Assembly: GCA_031772625.1 (NCBI GenBank)
Contig: CM062816.1
Span: 833,566,071-833,630,070, forward strand
Direction: 5' to 3'
Origin: Pinus tabuliformis
Lineage: Eukaryota > Streptophyta > Pinopsida > Pinales > Pinaceae
Length of the DNA: 64,000 nt
Position numbers and translations under genes: made by a program
Part shown: positions 1 through 11,700 of the stretch, in pieces
Position numbering within the stretch: the first letter of the stretch is position 1
Layout: each line of letters starts with the position of its first letter
Notes under the pieces: model-generated
The model's database searches: none
What the model was told of the DNA's origin: nothing
What the model saw: only the letters and a program-made list of their open reading frames with translations

Positions 1-1194
1 CACTACTTTCATTAAATTATCTATCTGAATAAATGATATAAGAATAAATATAGCTCATATTACTTCTAAACAACTTCTATAATTTCAATTCCAAAAGAGC
101 TAAAATATTTATAAGTGGAATCACATCGTTTATTATATGTAAATATGTTTTCTAGATGACATGTATATATTTATAAAATAACAAATAAATAAACAATCTG
201 CAAAATTTTAAGTTTAGTAAACTTAATTTCCACCAAAAATAAATAATATAACAATTACATTATTCTATATTGTATATAATTTAACTTATCATTTCATAAT
301 ATTACTTTCTTATAATATAGTTAAATTATTATAATTTTGGATTACAATTTTCACAAACTTAATTTATACAATTAATAAAAATGTGAAATCTAGATTTAAA
401 ATTTCAAAACAAGAAAATTGGTTATTATCCGATTAATATCTCATTATCTCAAAGCTAAATAAGAGGTAGAAACCATATATTCGTTGTGCCAAAAGATAAT
501 TTGTACAACTAGTATCAGGCTAAATGTATGTTTCTTTTTTTTGTTATTGGACAAAGAAAAAATCCCATGTTGGGAAAAATAAACGATTTCAATGGCCACT
601 TGAGTAGGATTGCTCTATATCAACTTTAATTCTTTAGGATTTCTCTATATCAACTTTAATTCTTTCTAGTTAATAGTTTCTTTCTACTTTATCAAATGAA
701 TATGAGAGAGATTTAGGCCCTCAATAGAATATCCCAACATCTATATTGATATAAATATTTCAATTCAAATGTTTGAACATGCACAGGTTTGTGTGTTTGT
801 ATTTATTCAATGGAGATTGATTTCAACAATAGAGGTTTGTAGTGAAATGATGGCAATATAAACATGTTTAGAAGAGATGACACATATGAGAAATATTTCA
901 TCTCCTTAATACAATTAAGTGAAAAAAAGTTTTATCAAATACTTTTTCAATTAAGTTTTCAACAGTTTCTTTGTTTCCCAAATCTAGCAAAGTGCATGGT
1001 ATGCCACACTAGATGTAAAAGTTCTTAAATATCATTGTTATAAATTCATCTTAACCACATATCTAGCATGCACCAAGAAGGGCCAAATCTCTTCATGTGA
1101 GAACTTCTTTAAGAGTGCACAATCTGATTTTAAAAAAATGGCATCCCTCTCATCCCTTCGTAGATCCCAATGAATATACAGTGGTTCTCTATCT

Positions 1195-1237
<43 letters not shown>

Positions 1238-2062
1238 GCGTAAATTTTCATTGTTTAAAATGTACTTTTGAATGCTATATGGAGTACATAATTGAAACTT
1301 GACTTGTAAGTCCAAAATTCCTTTGCTCAATATGATGAGAAAATTTCCATACATATATATAGGGGAAAAATGGCCAAAATGTTAAATAGTGAGACTACTT
1401 CAACCGTTTTAACCATAAAAGCTTTCTTTTCTTTTTTTCAAATTATTTATATGACGGATGCACAATTTATTTTTAAAACAATATTGATATATACATATTT
1501 GACATGTACTCATTGAGATTTCTAAATTAAAATGATTTTTTTTGTTATTAATATATATTTGAGTATAAGTTAATATTACTTAATCTTGTTGTATATATTT
1601 TATTGAACACCCACATTGAAAACTTTTGTTATTGGAATATTTTTAAATCTTACATATTACTTTTATTTTGAGAAATAAATGAATTACCAATCTCCCTTTT
1701 ATTATTCTTATAAAGAAGTACTTGATATTTTTTATTTAATTTTCTATTTTCAATTACTTTTTTTCTTCGCACATTGAATATTTTATTATAAACTAATTAG
1801 AATATTTGATTTTGACATAAATTATTGACATAGATGGTCAAATGTTTATTTAACTCTCGTGTTGTAATATTTTGAAAATTATAACGTTTAAACATCTTAA
1901 ACGCACTTCTCTTTTACCTCGTGTTTACTTTCTTAAAGTTGGTATAAAATTATATTAAGTTATGAAGACATCGAAATATTTTATTTATGACTAAGACTGT
2001 GTGGAAAATTATCATCCACATTGCTTTGTCATATCAACACCAAATTTAGTGACCGTTATTAA
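1..2062. other. AT-rich intergenic DNA, no gene seen
   Basis: Very AT-rich with no supportable coding frame. It holds an (AT)n microsatellite (about 1196-1236) and scattered short duplications. Small open frames here, including one reading through the AT run, have no support. Equivalent DNA is at 22094-23900 and 49410-50785. Confidence 0.7.
1196..1236. repeat. (AT)n microsatellite
   Basis: Uninterrupted AT dinucleotide run. The orthologous run in copy 2 (about 23080-23097) is much shorter and in copy 3 (about 49979-50018) is similar, so its length varies between copies. Confidence 0.9.
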
Positions 2063-2223
2063 TCATGCTTTTAATTAAAACTAACTAAACATGCATATTC
2101 ATTTTTTTTTTTTTATCACGCTTTTAATTAAAACTAACTAAACATGCATATTCATTTTTGTTTCTTGATCATGCTTTTAATTAAAACTAGATAAACATGC
2201 ATATTCCTTTTTGTTTTTTATGA
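2063..2223. repeat. Three tandem copies of a ~58-bp unit
   Basis: The unit contains 'cttttaattaaaacta' followed by 'aaacatgcatattc' and occurs three times in a row. The same triplication is present in copy 2 (about 23904-24066) and copy 3 (about 50786-50948), so it predates the segmental duplication. No function is evident. Confidence 0.85.
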
Positions 2224-4440
2224 TACTGACATTGCTTTTCTATATAGAGAATATTTTAATTGTATTTTAATACCTGGACATGTATCAATTCCATGTTGCA
2301 CATGGAGTGAATCACAAATCCCCCTCATACTCATTTGTCTAAAGTGCCTCTCAACTCAATCAAACATTGTTGTATATTGATGTGAATTTTATCTAATATG
2401 TCCATTATTGGACAATGCTCTTTGTTGTTCACTCATCATCTTTTTTCACATGCAACATATATTGTGAAATACGTTGGGATTTTCTCTTTGCCATTGATAC
2501 ATGGAGCCTCTCATGAATTTATAAATGACATTTTGGCAGCAATTAATGAAAGATGGGTAGGAGAAAATTTATGGCTTTGGGAATTCTTATAAGTGAGTAA
2601 ATTTTCAATAGGTTCATTGTTTATGACTTTAAGCTGATTAGAAATATCAATTCCAACATTTGTGCTTTTGGTTGTCTGGGCTACTTAATTAGAAATATAA
2701 AAAAACAAATTAAATAATTTATAATATGAAATTATCATTAAATGTGTTATTCAAGTCATAGTGCATAATTTGTGTCTTGTAGGTTTTGGCTCTTAATTCG
2801 GTATATTCTTCAATCAAATTTTATATAAATCCAACAAGGATTTATTGAATCACAAGTTTTAGTTATGTAGTCTACATAACCTAAGTGGCTCGAGCTTTTT
2901 TAGCTATGTAGTATAAGTTTAAAAAATGCATTTTAAACAATAAAAAGTCACAATCTTAAGAAAAATTGCATTGCTAGATTTTGCCTATAAAAATCCAAAA
3001 CATGGGATAGTTAGAGTGTGCCAACTCACAGTCCATTGCAATTATGGAGAAATACATAAAAATTCGATTTGTCCTTCTATCTCAAATAATGATATTTGAT
3101 TTTCCTATGAACGTTCATTTAGCATTTTCCTAACAAAATTTCATTTGATGATATACTAAAGTATTATAATTAACTAGAATTAAGTAATCTTAGTTATGTT
3201 CACTCTACGACATTGTTACAATGAAATGGCTTGCAAACAATTTGTTGTGAACAATCATTTGTAAGTTTTCGATTAATTCTCATAACAAGAACTAAAAAAA
3301 ATTAAGTAGATATATAAGAGGATGTTGGGAGGGATAATCAGATCTAGAATAGATCGTTATATTATTTGTCATCCACATTGATGCTTTTAGAGCAGAAAAA
3401 GTGGAGGAATCAACTCAGAGGACCATTTTTCCTAGTGGGTCCTAGTTTGGTGAATTGGGGTCCAAGACCTTTTGAAAGGAATTTGAGGCATCGAACAATG
3501 TTTTCAAGGATACAAAATTATCGCTTAAGTTCGACAATCACTAGAGCTATTTTTCACACAAATACCTTTCCAATGGTGCAATACATTCCTCAATCAAAGT
3601 GTATGCAAAATTTATCCCACCTAGAGGTTGACCTTTATGTTTTGACCACCATGATTTGATAGGATAACACATCAGCCCCCATCATCCATGGAAACGGGCT
3701 AGAATGTGATCATGATGAAGAAGAATCTAGAAGTGTGTATATTATAGCTATAGTTAAGAGTTGAAGGAGTCAAACTTACCATCTAGGAGGCTATCGAGTT
3801 GTGTTATAACTAGGACACTAGGAGGAAAGGAGATTCCATTCTATTTGAGTGCATTTTGTTCCATAGATGGGTGGGGTAGCCAAGAGTTGACAGGGAGAGA
3901 ACAAATAAAGATGGTTCGTGCACTATAGAAACACACAGGCCGATAGACCAAAGTTCCTTGTACTTGCATCCATTTGAATTCAAAGAAAGAGAGAGAAAAC
4001 ACATCCACCACTTCCAGTTGTGTTTTCTCTCGAAAAGGTTTCCTCGGTAATATATTGTGCTATTATGGTTGTGAGTAATTTTACTTTCATATGTTCTCTA
4101 TTTTCTACATTTTCAAACTTAATCAACCTATAATTCTAAGGAAAATAACCCTCATATTATAGATTTTAGATTTTGAGTGTAAATTTATCAAAACTGTTAG
4201 GACGAATTGTGTACTAGAGTATCCATGGAATTTTATGGATCAGGAGGGGTTGGAGGAGGATTGTAGTTCAAATGCCATGCTCATGATTTCATGCCTTACA
4301 ATTAGAGAGATCATGGAGTTGGGATAAACCTCAATATATTAGTATAAAACTAAGGTCTGCTTTATCTAGTCACTAACTCAGGGAAGGAGCCATTAGGGGC
4401 TTCTAAGATTTGAATTAATGGTTCCTCTAAATTTGTACAA
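2224..4440. other. AT-rich intergenic DNA with small non-conserved open frames
   Basis: No gene is supported. Open frames at 2398-2592 and 3366-3659 stay open in other copies (24240-24434 and 51122-51316; 52090-52383). All six differences I see among the copies of the first frame change the amino acid, which argues against selection for a protein. The region around 3800-4040 has a weak purine bias. Copy 2 has lost about 200 bp in the middle. Confidence 0.6.
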
Positions 4441-4809
4441 CTAGTATTAAAAGATTACAATCAAGTGGTCGAAAGGTGGAATGCAAATCTTCGTAAATAA
4501 TATGATTGTACAATGTTGGTGATAGGAAATTTTCATGGTCAATTGTGGAAGACCTTCGAGAAGCCAACACATGATATCAAATACCATTATCCTCGGGCGG
4601 ATGAGTGCAACAAGGTTCGTTTTAAGGGGTGATTAGAAATACAACATTGTATGGAAGCATCACAAGAAAAGCATGACTTCATCCCGAAGGACATGCTCGA
4701 GGATTTCCACTGTGCTCACACTTATGGAACAACAATTAGCATATCAAATAAGAAACAAATACTTGAAATGTCTTTGCATGTTTTTGAAAATTCGAACTTC
4801 GTCGTATAA
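4441..4809 (+). pseudogene. Unidentified coding relic A
   Basis: Reading from 4441, a frame of about 120 codons looks protein-like, with stretches such as KDYNQVVERWNANLRK, LVIGNFHGQLWKTFEKP and HDFIPKDMLEDFHCAHTYG. It is broken by TAA after the NLRK segment and by TGA before LEIQHCMEAS, and ends with TAA at 4807-4809. Copy 3 (53167-53535) has the same stops, so decay came before duplication. Copy 2 has only the first part (26081 to about 26333), cut by a deletion. I do not recognise the family. A decayed transposable-element protein is the most likely explanation but is an inference. Confidence 0.4.
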
Positions 4810-5899
4810 AAGAATTATAGTAAGAAATATCCCGATAACCGAGATAAATCAAATAGGAGGATGAAAATTGATTATGCCTAGGACAAATGAAAGAAAAAAA
4901 AGCGAGTAATGATGGAGGATGTCTGGTTGCAGGAATTTGGGTATTGCATCTCCTCAGAAATGGTACTGAGTATTTCTATATTTTATTAGGTCTATATTGT
5001 TATTTTCTTTAGATAATTTCATTTCTTGATTTACATATTGAATTCACCCCACAACATCATAACATTATTCAGTTTTACCACATTATTCCACAAGATATGA
5101 AATTATATAGAAAGAACAATATCATCGTCATTGCAACGGAACATAAAGGAATAATAGAAGAAAAGCATTCTCACATAGAGAAAACATGATTGGTCGGAGA
5201 CCAAGGCAAAACCATTTCAAATTCTTCTTCTTATTAGATTCCCTTTGAATGTTTCAATAAAGAGAGTAAAATGACCCATATCTTTAACCGCAAAACTATC
5301 CAGCAAGATCAACTAAACAACATCCAAGAGATGAACCAAACAATGCTAATAATCAAAACCTTGAATCAGAAGCATGTGATTAACCATCAAACTCTACAGC
5401 CAACAGACGAAACCTTTGGTCAACTGTAAAACTCAAAACCTAGTTTCCAACCGCACAGAGAGAGTGATGTTCGTGCGGCTAAAAGCCTTCAACCGCACGA
5501 ATGAGCCTGCGTGCCTGTAGTTGCAATTGAAATTTCATGAAGTATGCCTGCGGCTGGAAACTAGAACCCTAAAAACACATGCAAGCTTCAAACCCTGCAA
5601 TCTCGGGCCTGTACGAACGAATCTCCATGACGCAACCTTATAACTGTTCAAGCCAACCCCAAATGAAGAAGAATGATCATGATGATGATGTTGAAATGAG
5701 GGTCACTGGAATCGTATTTATAGCCATCCATGGGTGTCCAATTTCTCTTTTTGTCGACTTGTCCTCATTAGGGTTATTTTGAGGTCTAAAATAGTCTTGC
5801 TAAGGAAATTATAAAATAATAGTGGAAGTGATGAAGTAAGATTAGATTACATCATCAAATTTTAGAGGGAAGAAAGAAAGAAATAATTTTGAACTCGTA
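4810..5899. other. Intergenic DNA, no gene seen
   Basis: Moderately AT-rich with no convincing coding frame. At about 5450-5560 there is a local repeat of the words 'ccgcac' and 'gtgcggct' that can pair with each other over short distances. A 67-codon frame at 5579-5782 is open in copy 3 too (54306-54509) but has no recognisable motif. The segment is absent from copy 2. Confidence 0.55.
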
Positions 5900-6193
5900 T
5901 TTTCAACTTATCTCCCTATGGGGTTACTCAAATTTTCCGTGACAATATTCGTTGGATGCAGAATTTGACTCTTCATCCAAGGAGTACCCATCTTACATAC
6001 TTTCAGTGGACGCAACTACACATAAAATGATAAATATATGAAAAACGTGATTGCAATCACGTTTTTTCATGTATTTTTCATATTTTGTGTAGCAGGGTCC
6101 ATCTAAAATATGAAACATGGGTACTCCAATTTTACATCCAACGAGTACTCGCGCTGGAAGTTTGAGTAAAAACTTAGGGAGATAAGTTGAAAA
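5900..6193. mobile_element. 294-bp foldback (MITE-like) element
   Basis: The two halves are imperfect reverse complements over nearly the whole length. The left end begins TTTTCAACTTATCTCCCTA and the right end is its near-perfect reverse complement. Further matching pairs are 'cgttggatg'/'catccaacg', 'gagtaccca'/'tgggtactc' and 'actacaca'/'tgtgtag'. The centre is the perfect palindrome CGTGATTGCAATCACG near 6046-6061. There is no coding capacity and no clear target-site duplication. RNA from it could form a long hairpin. Absent from copy 2 by deletion. Confidence 0.8.
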
Positions 6194-6727
6194 AATAGTT
6201 TTATTATTTATTATTTTCTAATCTTTTTATTTTTTTACTCCAAAAATGGTGAATCACCCCCCATGGTTGACATCATCATCTTGAATCCAATTGGCTCTTA
6301 TAAAATTTATTTTGGTTGTACATTTTTCTTTGGTAGACCTCAAAATTCCCCTAATGTTTGTTCACATGTGGGCTTTAATTCAGAATAACACTTTCCCTTG
6401 TCTAAATTGAGCGCTTCGATAGTCAAAATCGGTCCTCTCGAAAAGAGGAATCTCATCCCATGGTTGGAATTGATCAATAGGCTTCCAAATTAACACTCCC
6501 TCCCAGCTAGGGAGAAATTCCAACTGCATCACATAATCATCGCAAGTATCCTGTCATCAAATCATGTCCTATTTCAATTAACTCGTCATCAGCTATCATC
6601 ACTTCTCAGCTCCGCTCATGTCTTCTTATCTATTGATTGTCCCCGCTCATATGCTTAACATTATAGAATCTAAAAGAAGAATAATTCAACGTTAGAGGGG
6701 AGCTTAGGCTACGACCCTCAATCCATC
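6194..6727. other. Intergenic DNA, no gene seen
   Basis: AT-rich to mixed composition. No gene, RNA or strong repeat is recognised. The copy 3 equivalent is at 54921-55464; copy 4 begins inside it (59858-60014). Confidence 0.5.
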
Positions 6728-7036
6728 GTGGAGCCACTCCTACCACCCGAAATCAATGCCAGCGGGGTTCCAAATTCTACTACCCAGGAAACATTAGAGA
6801 GCGTATCGCTAGGGAGCCCAGCTCAACCTGGAGCCACATCAGGGAGTACATCTCAATCAAGAATCCAACAACAATGAGGAGGTCCTACGGGACACTCTCA
6901 CCTCATGTCTATGACAGTGGGGAAGGTCATATGGGACACTGTCGTACCAATTCATCTCATTGAGTAATAGGCGAGATACAACTTACCAATAAAGGATCAC
7001 AACCATCCCAATGTAAAGAAAGTTTTAGCCTTGTGA
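6728..7036 (+). pseudogene. Unidentified coding relic B
   Basis: A frame of about 103 codons from 6728 starts with a Ser/Thr/Pro/Gln-rich stretch (such as LGSPAQPGATSGSTSQ) and continues into GHSHLMSMTVGKV and ARYNLPIKDHNHPNVKKVLAL. It is interrupted by TGA after a QQQ run, by TAA TAG after the HLIE segment, and ends in TGA. In copy 4 (60015-60323) the first stop is CGA, consistent with CpG decay in copies 1 and 3. I do not recognise the family. It may belong with relic C 0.5 kb downstream. Confidence 0.4.
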
Positions 7037-7550
7037 AAATGACATTACACTTATGATCCTAAGGGAATTTCTTCCTTTGACACCGTAACTGTTCGGGCCA
7101 ATGTTTATTGACACTATGATTTTTTCATCATAGGGATTACGCAATTAGGATAAATTGTCGTTTTTGCCTATTTTTAAAGGATTTTTGTAGATTAGTATAG
7201 TAGACATGTCTCTTCACATAGGAAGATATCACCATTATAGCCATTATTTGCCTATAATATTTTCACTAATATATGAGTAAAAGTATTGAAATTAGTTTTC
7301 AATGTATCTTGTGTACATTTTGGAATATTATGGTGTCTTTCATCTCCTTACCAAACTAATGTGGAACAATGGTATCGAAACAATATGGTCTCTACTATTT
7401 TTTTATTGTTATTTTCTATGATGATGTTAGGTTATATACACCTAGGCCCTGAGAAAAATGAGTCTTCAAAAGAAATTCTTCACCGGCTATATGGCCCCAG
7501 ACAACAGGTGAAAAAAACATTTGAGGTGGGATATTTTATCAGTTTGTTCA

Positions 7551-7788
7551 TCTAGGAATCCATCTAGACATAAGGTAGATGATGCATCATTTCATCGTGA
7601 TCCTTCAACAACTCCCATAAATGATGGGATAATATTTTTTGAGCATTCCTTTAAGGGGAGTGAAAAATTTCAAGGTATATGTTAGTTCTAATACCCTTAA
7701 CTTTGAAGAAAAAGTAGATGAAAACTATTTGAAAATATTGTTAGACGAAGAAAAGGGTTATTTTCCTTATGCGTCACATTTTCAATAG
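7551..7788 (+). pseudogene. Unidentified coding relic C with a frameshift
   Basis: From 7551 the frame reads SRNPSRHKVDDASFHRD, then PINDGIIFFEHSFKGSEKFQ, and stops at 7683. Switching frame near 7675 continues with SSNTLNFEEKVDENYLKILL and DEEKGYFPYASHFQ to a stop at 7786-7788. The join looks like an ancestral reading frame broken by an indel. All four copies share the frameshift (copies at 26947-27184, 56288-56525 and 60839-61078), and copies 2, 3 and 4 carry an extra TAA near the end. It is not recognised as a known domain and lies downstream of relic B in the same orientation. Confidence 0.4.
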
Positions 7789-8100
7789 GGAAAATATTGT
7801 ATTTAAACTAATAAAGTGTCCTTCCCACGCCAATCACTATTTGGATTTTCACTCACCATATTCCACTTAGGTAATATTTACTAAAATTTTAGATTTGGAT
7901 TGTTGAATCGCTACCTTTAATGCATAAATGGATTGATCGCCTTTGAAAACCCCCACTAAATGTGGATCATGAAATTTTAAGATTCGAAATTTTCAAAATC
8001 CAAAGTGATTATTTTCATAATTAAGGTGAAAAGTAATTGTTTTGCTTCCGATTTTTCTAAGTTACTGAAATTGGTGCAATTCGTAGCACAACTAGACTAC

Positions 8101-8161
8101 AAACACACACACACAGACGTGTGCACGCATAAACACACACACGCACACACAAACACACACA
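8101..8161. repeat. AC-rich microsatellite
   Basis: Interrupted (AC)n with a GTGTGCAC palindrome inside. Copies: about 27500-27575, 56838-56942 (with an internal ~38-bp duplication) and 61389-61460. Alternating purine-pyrimidine DNA of this kind can adopt Z-form; that is inference. Confidence 0.9.
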
Positions 8162-8339
8162 AATTTTTACAAAGATTTATTATTTGCATTGTAGACCCAA
8201 GGACATGGAGAGAAACGTTTTTGCATTGGTTGATTTAGATACAAAATTTATAGTATAGTATAATATAATATACATGCACACAAATATATATGCATTTCCA
8301 AGGAAATCATTGCAGGAGTTCCTCTTTGCCTTGGAATAT

Positions 8340-8370
8340 GTGGATGGTGGGTAGCTCAACCACCATCCAC
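8340..8370. other. Perfect 11-bp stem-loop
   Basis: GTGGATGGTGG, a 9-base loop, then CCACCATCCAC. Preserved in copy 2; copy 4 has one stem mismatch (GCGG). Too short for a miRNA precursor, and no function is evident. Confidence 0.6.
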
Positions 8371-9044
8371 AATAGTGGTTATTAAGCTAGCCATACACAA
8401 GAACAAACTTGTTATCATAGTCTAATGAACCTCACTCAAGGGGACTCTAATTGGGAACTTACTTATGTATGTATATATGTAATTCTCCAACGATAATCTT
8501 AAAAGAAAACTCAAGTGATGCTTTCCAATATCTATGGATGACATCCCTTGTAAACATTATTAGTGTAGATAGTGAGCCTTATTCAAGGGGATTTGAATGG
8601 GGAACATGATGTGTCACATACCTCCTTGACCCAATGTTAATAACCACCTAATATGCTCCCATCTCTATTATTTAACTTTGATTAAATTTATATTCAATAG
8701 TTGTCACATGCATCAGTATTCAATCATCTCATAAATAAAGATAACACATGAAATTATACTCATATGCTTAGAGATTCGACAACATAAAGAGTAAGGAGCC
8801 AACATACATAACATCCCATGCAATTGAATCAAAGTGGAGTAGCTGAAAGAATGTCACTTGGAAAATCAAGCACCGCAACCCAACCTAGAACTGACTTCCT
8901 CTAGTTCACCCCTCAGCCGAGAGTTCTTGCCATGGATAAATTGCCTCTTGTTGCTCTCTTCAATGGGTATTTAGTACCCTCTTTCACGATATGGTTTCCT
9001 TTAGCGGCGTCTCGCTTTTATGGATCTTTTTATCCATTTGCCCA

Positions 9045-9119
9045 GGCTTTTCCCATAAAATCTCGCCTTTCTCTCCCGCGAGGCTTTTCCTCATAAAAGC
9101 TTGCCTTTCTCTTCCGCAA
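9045..9119. repeat. Two tandem 37-38-bp units
   Basis: Two adjacent units each begin 'ggcttttcc', contain 'ctttctct' and end near 'ccgc'; a third start follows at 9120. The same pair is present in copies 2 and 4. No function seen. Confidence 0.75.
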
Positions 9120-10594
9120 GGCTTTTATGTTTTTTTAAGCTTAACATCTTTCTCCAGCTAAGTAACTTAATGGATATTTATCTCCCAATCCATTAAGCTT
9201 ATCTAGAATTGGATCTAGAAGTCTTATCATGAAAGGATTATCCATTCCCATTCACCAATGGGATTTCATTTGGCAAGGATCTCATCTCTTAGTGTCTTGT
9301 TTTCCAAGTGGTTAAATTATATTTATTTATTTAATAAAAAAATATTTATTTTCATTGTTACACCTCAGACCTAGCTTTTCTGTTACAACTCAGTCTTAGC
9401 TAAGGTCCGGCATGATAGCAACAGAGTGTTACATACAACAGAGGGGTGTTACATGATGGCACAAAGCTTGCCAATTTCTTGATGACATTGATAATAACTT
9501 GACGAGATTAATTGTTGGGATGTATGTATTTTCATGAATATGTTAAATTTGTTTTAGGATCCACGCACACATAAATGTATCAAGCCATACCCCATTTGTT
9601 CTTGCTTATAATGAGTAAGATGACTAAGGAGTGGGATTTCTCTCTCCAATACCTATTTGATTCTTTTTATGTAAATATAAGGGAATTTACATTTCCTTAT
9701 AAAAATCAGAGAGAAAGATGTTGGTGCGGGTTACAGGTATGGAAAATAGATTCCCCTTTATAATACTGCATGTATTGTGGTTATTTCCAATAAATAAGAT
9801 CTAGACCCAGTATAATTTTCAGAGGCAATATTTCCATGGACCTAGAATGTATATCTTATGTAATGGTTGCTATTATTAAATTTAAAAAAAAATGTAGGTT
9901 TAATGATTATGTCTTCCTCTCCCTCCTCAATCTCTCTCTATCTCCTTCTTCTTCTTCCCCTATTCCCCTCTTTCTATTTCACCGCCCTCCTACAAGTTTT
10001 AAAATTTCCAAAATTATGTAATGCATATAGATTCTTAGGAAAATAGAAATTAAATAATAGTGCACACACTCTAAGCACACTAAGAATCACTGTGGAAAAC
10101 CTTTGCCGAGAATGCCAACAAATCATAAGGCCACACCTCTCTATTTTTCAATGTAGTAAATTCACCATTTTATTTGAAAAAGATCCATAAAAGGAGGATG
10201 AAACTAAATTATATCATAGTGTCCAAAATCCCCATTAGGAAAAACTCTAAAAATAAAAAGAATATAAGTATAAGAGCTAAGTTGGTGATGATATAATGGG
10301 CCACAGGGAATGTAGTTGCCACATCAACTATCCAAGACCATAACTTTATCATATGAAGTTTTTTTTTGGGTTCTATTTATCTTCTTGGAAACATCTTAAT
10401 AATATCTATAGCAAGGGAGAACACAGACTAGACGATGCCTTCAAATTCTACCCCGATTGCAATGAAAATATTAGATTTTTGTTTATGACTTGAAAGATGT
10501 GCCAAAAGTTCAAGGATGAAATTTATTTGTAAATATGGATATAAGGTAAAATATGATTTTGAGATGGCGGAAATATCAAATGATTATTTCTTAA

Positions 10595-11700
10595 ACTCCT
10601 CTTGTTTTTTTACTACTCCTCCATATTATTTCCTTTCTACCCATCCTTCCTTCTCCTCTTCTATCTCTTGCTTTTTTACTCATCCTTTCTTGCCCTGTTC
10701 TTTTATTACCCCCCTCTTCCTATTGGTTGTCCCCTCTTTCCTACTCCCTGCCATCATCTTTTTCTCTTCCCCCTCTTCCACTTCGTCACTTCTTCCTCTT
10801 CCTATTTTCCGCAAATTATCCTTCACTTTTTCTCGATTCCTCCTTACGCTTCATCTCCTTCTAATCCCTCCATTCCCTTTCTATTCATCTTCTTTTTTCT
10901 ACTCCCATTTTGCGATTCCTCCTTGCTTCACTTCTTTTTTGATATCCCATTCTTCCTCTTCCTCTTCCCTCCTTTACCTTTCTTCCTCGTGTTCTTCCCC
11001 ACCTTCTTCCCCCTTCTTCCTTCCTTCGATTTCGTCTTCCTCTTTCTCCTTCACTTCTACATTCTGTTCCCTCACTTTCCTCTTGTCTTGACTCCTCGAC
11101 TATTTTTTCCCTCTTTCCTCCTTTCTCCGCTTCCTTGAGAATTGAATAAATCCCAAGGTTATGTTTTTCCACGTCCTCCTATTTTCCCTTCTCTTCCTCT
11201 TCTCTTCCTCCTCAATTTATACTCAACCTATTTCGAGAGTCCTCTTTCCTCCTATTTTTCTTTGATCTCCCCTCCTTTCTCCTCCCCCCCCCTTCACCAT
11301 CTTCTCATCCATCCTTCCTTCTTTTTATGTTTCATATTCTTCTTTCTCCTTATCTTCCATATTACCTTCATCACTTCCCTCTTGTATTCTCTTCTCCCCC
11401 TCCATTTCATCTCCTCCCTCCTTTCCCAATTTCCTTGAGAATGGAATATTACCCAAGGCTATATCTCCTCCTACTCCTACCTTTCCATCTTACTTCCCCT
11501 TCGTTTACTCCTCCTTTTTCTCCTGCTTTTAGATTCCTCCTTCCTCCTCTTCTTCTACTTCTTATTCTCTTCTTTCTCCTTCTCCTCCCCTTCTCCCCCC
11601 TCCTTCTCTCTTCTTTAGATTTTTCTTCCCCTTTCTCCTTCTCTTCCATATTCCATTCCCTCACTTCCCTCTTCTCTTCCATTCTTTCCTCACTTCCTTT
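10595..11700. repeat. 1.1-kb polypyrimidine tract
   Basis: The plus strand is almost purine-free for about 1.1 kb, made of irregular CTT/CCT/TTC runs. It contains larger units of about 300 and 263 bp, marked by 'tccttgagaat' at 11132 and 11432 and 'tcctttagaat' at 11695. Long open frames here (Ser/Phe/Leu/Pro on the plus strand, Glu/Arg/Lys on the minus) result from composition and are not genes. Such tracts can form triplex (H-DNA) structures, which is inference here. It is present in copy 2 and the start of copy 4, and deleted from copy 3. Confidence 0.9.

Larger units (their letters stand above)
7789..10594. other. Intergenic DNA with short repeats, no gene seen
   Basis: No supportable gene. 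It holds the AC-rich microsatellite (about 8100-8161), an 11-bp perfect hairpin (8340-8370), two tandem 37-38-bp units (9045-9119) and a stretch near 9357-9460 with repeated 'gttaca' words that may be an old element edge. Equivalents: 27185-30014 in copy 2 and 61079-63896 in copy 4. Deleted from copy 3 after the equivalent of 8212. Confidence 0.6.

Noticed and set aside
2398-2592. 64-codon frame open in three copies (also 24240 and 51122)
   Set aside because: All six differences between copies that I can see change the amino acid, there is no recognisable motif, and the DNA around it is equally conserved. This fits recent duplication and not selection on a protein.
3366-3659. 97-codon frame open in copies 1 and 3
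   Set aside because: No family resemblance, broken in copy 2, and similarity is no higher than in flanking DNA.
8340-8370. Hairpin as a possible miRNA precursor
   Set aside because: The stem is only 11 bp, too short for a plant miRNA precursor.
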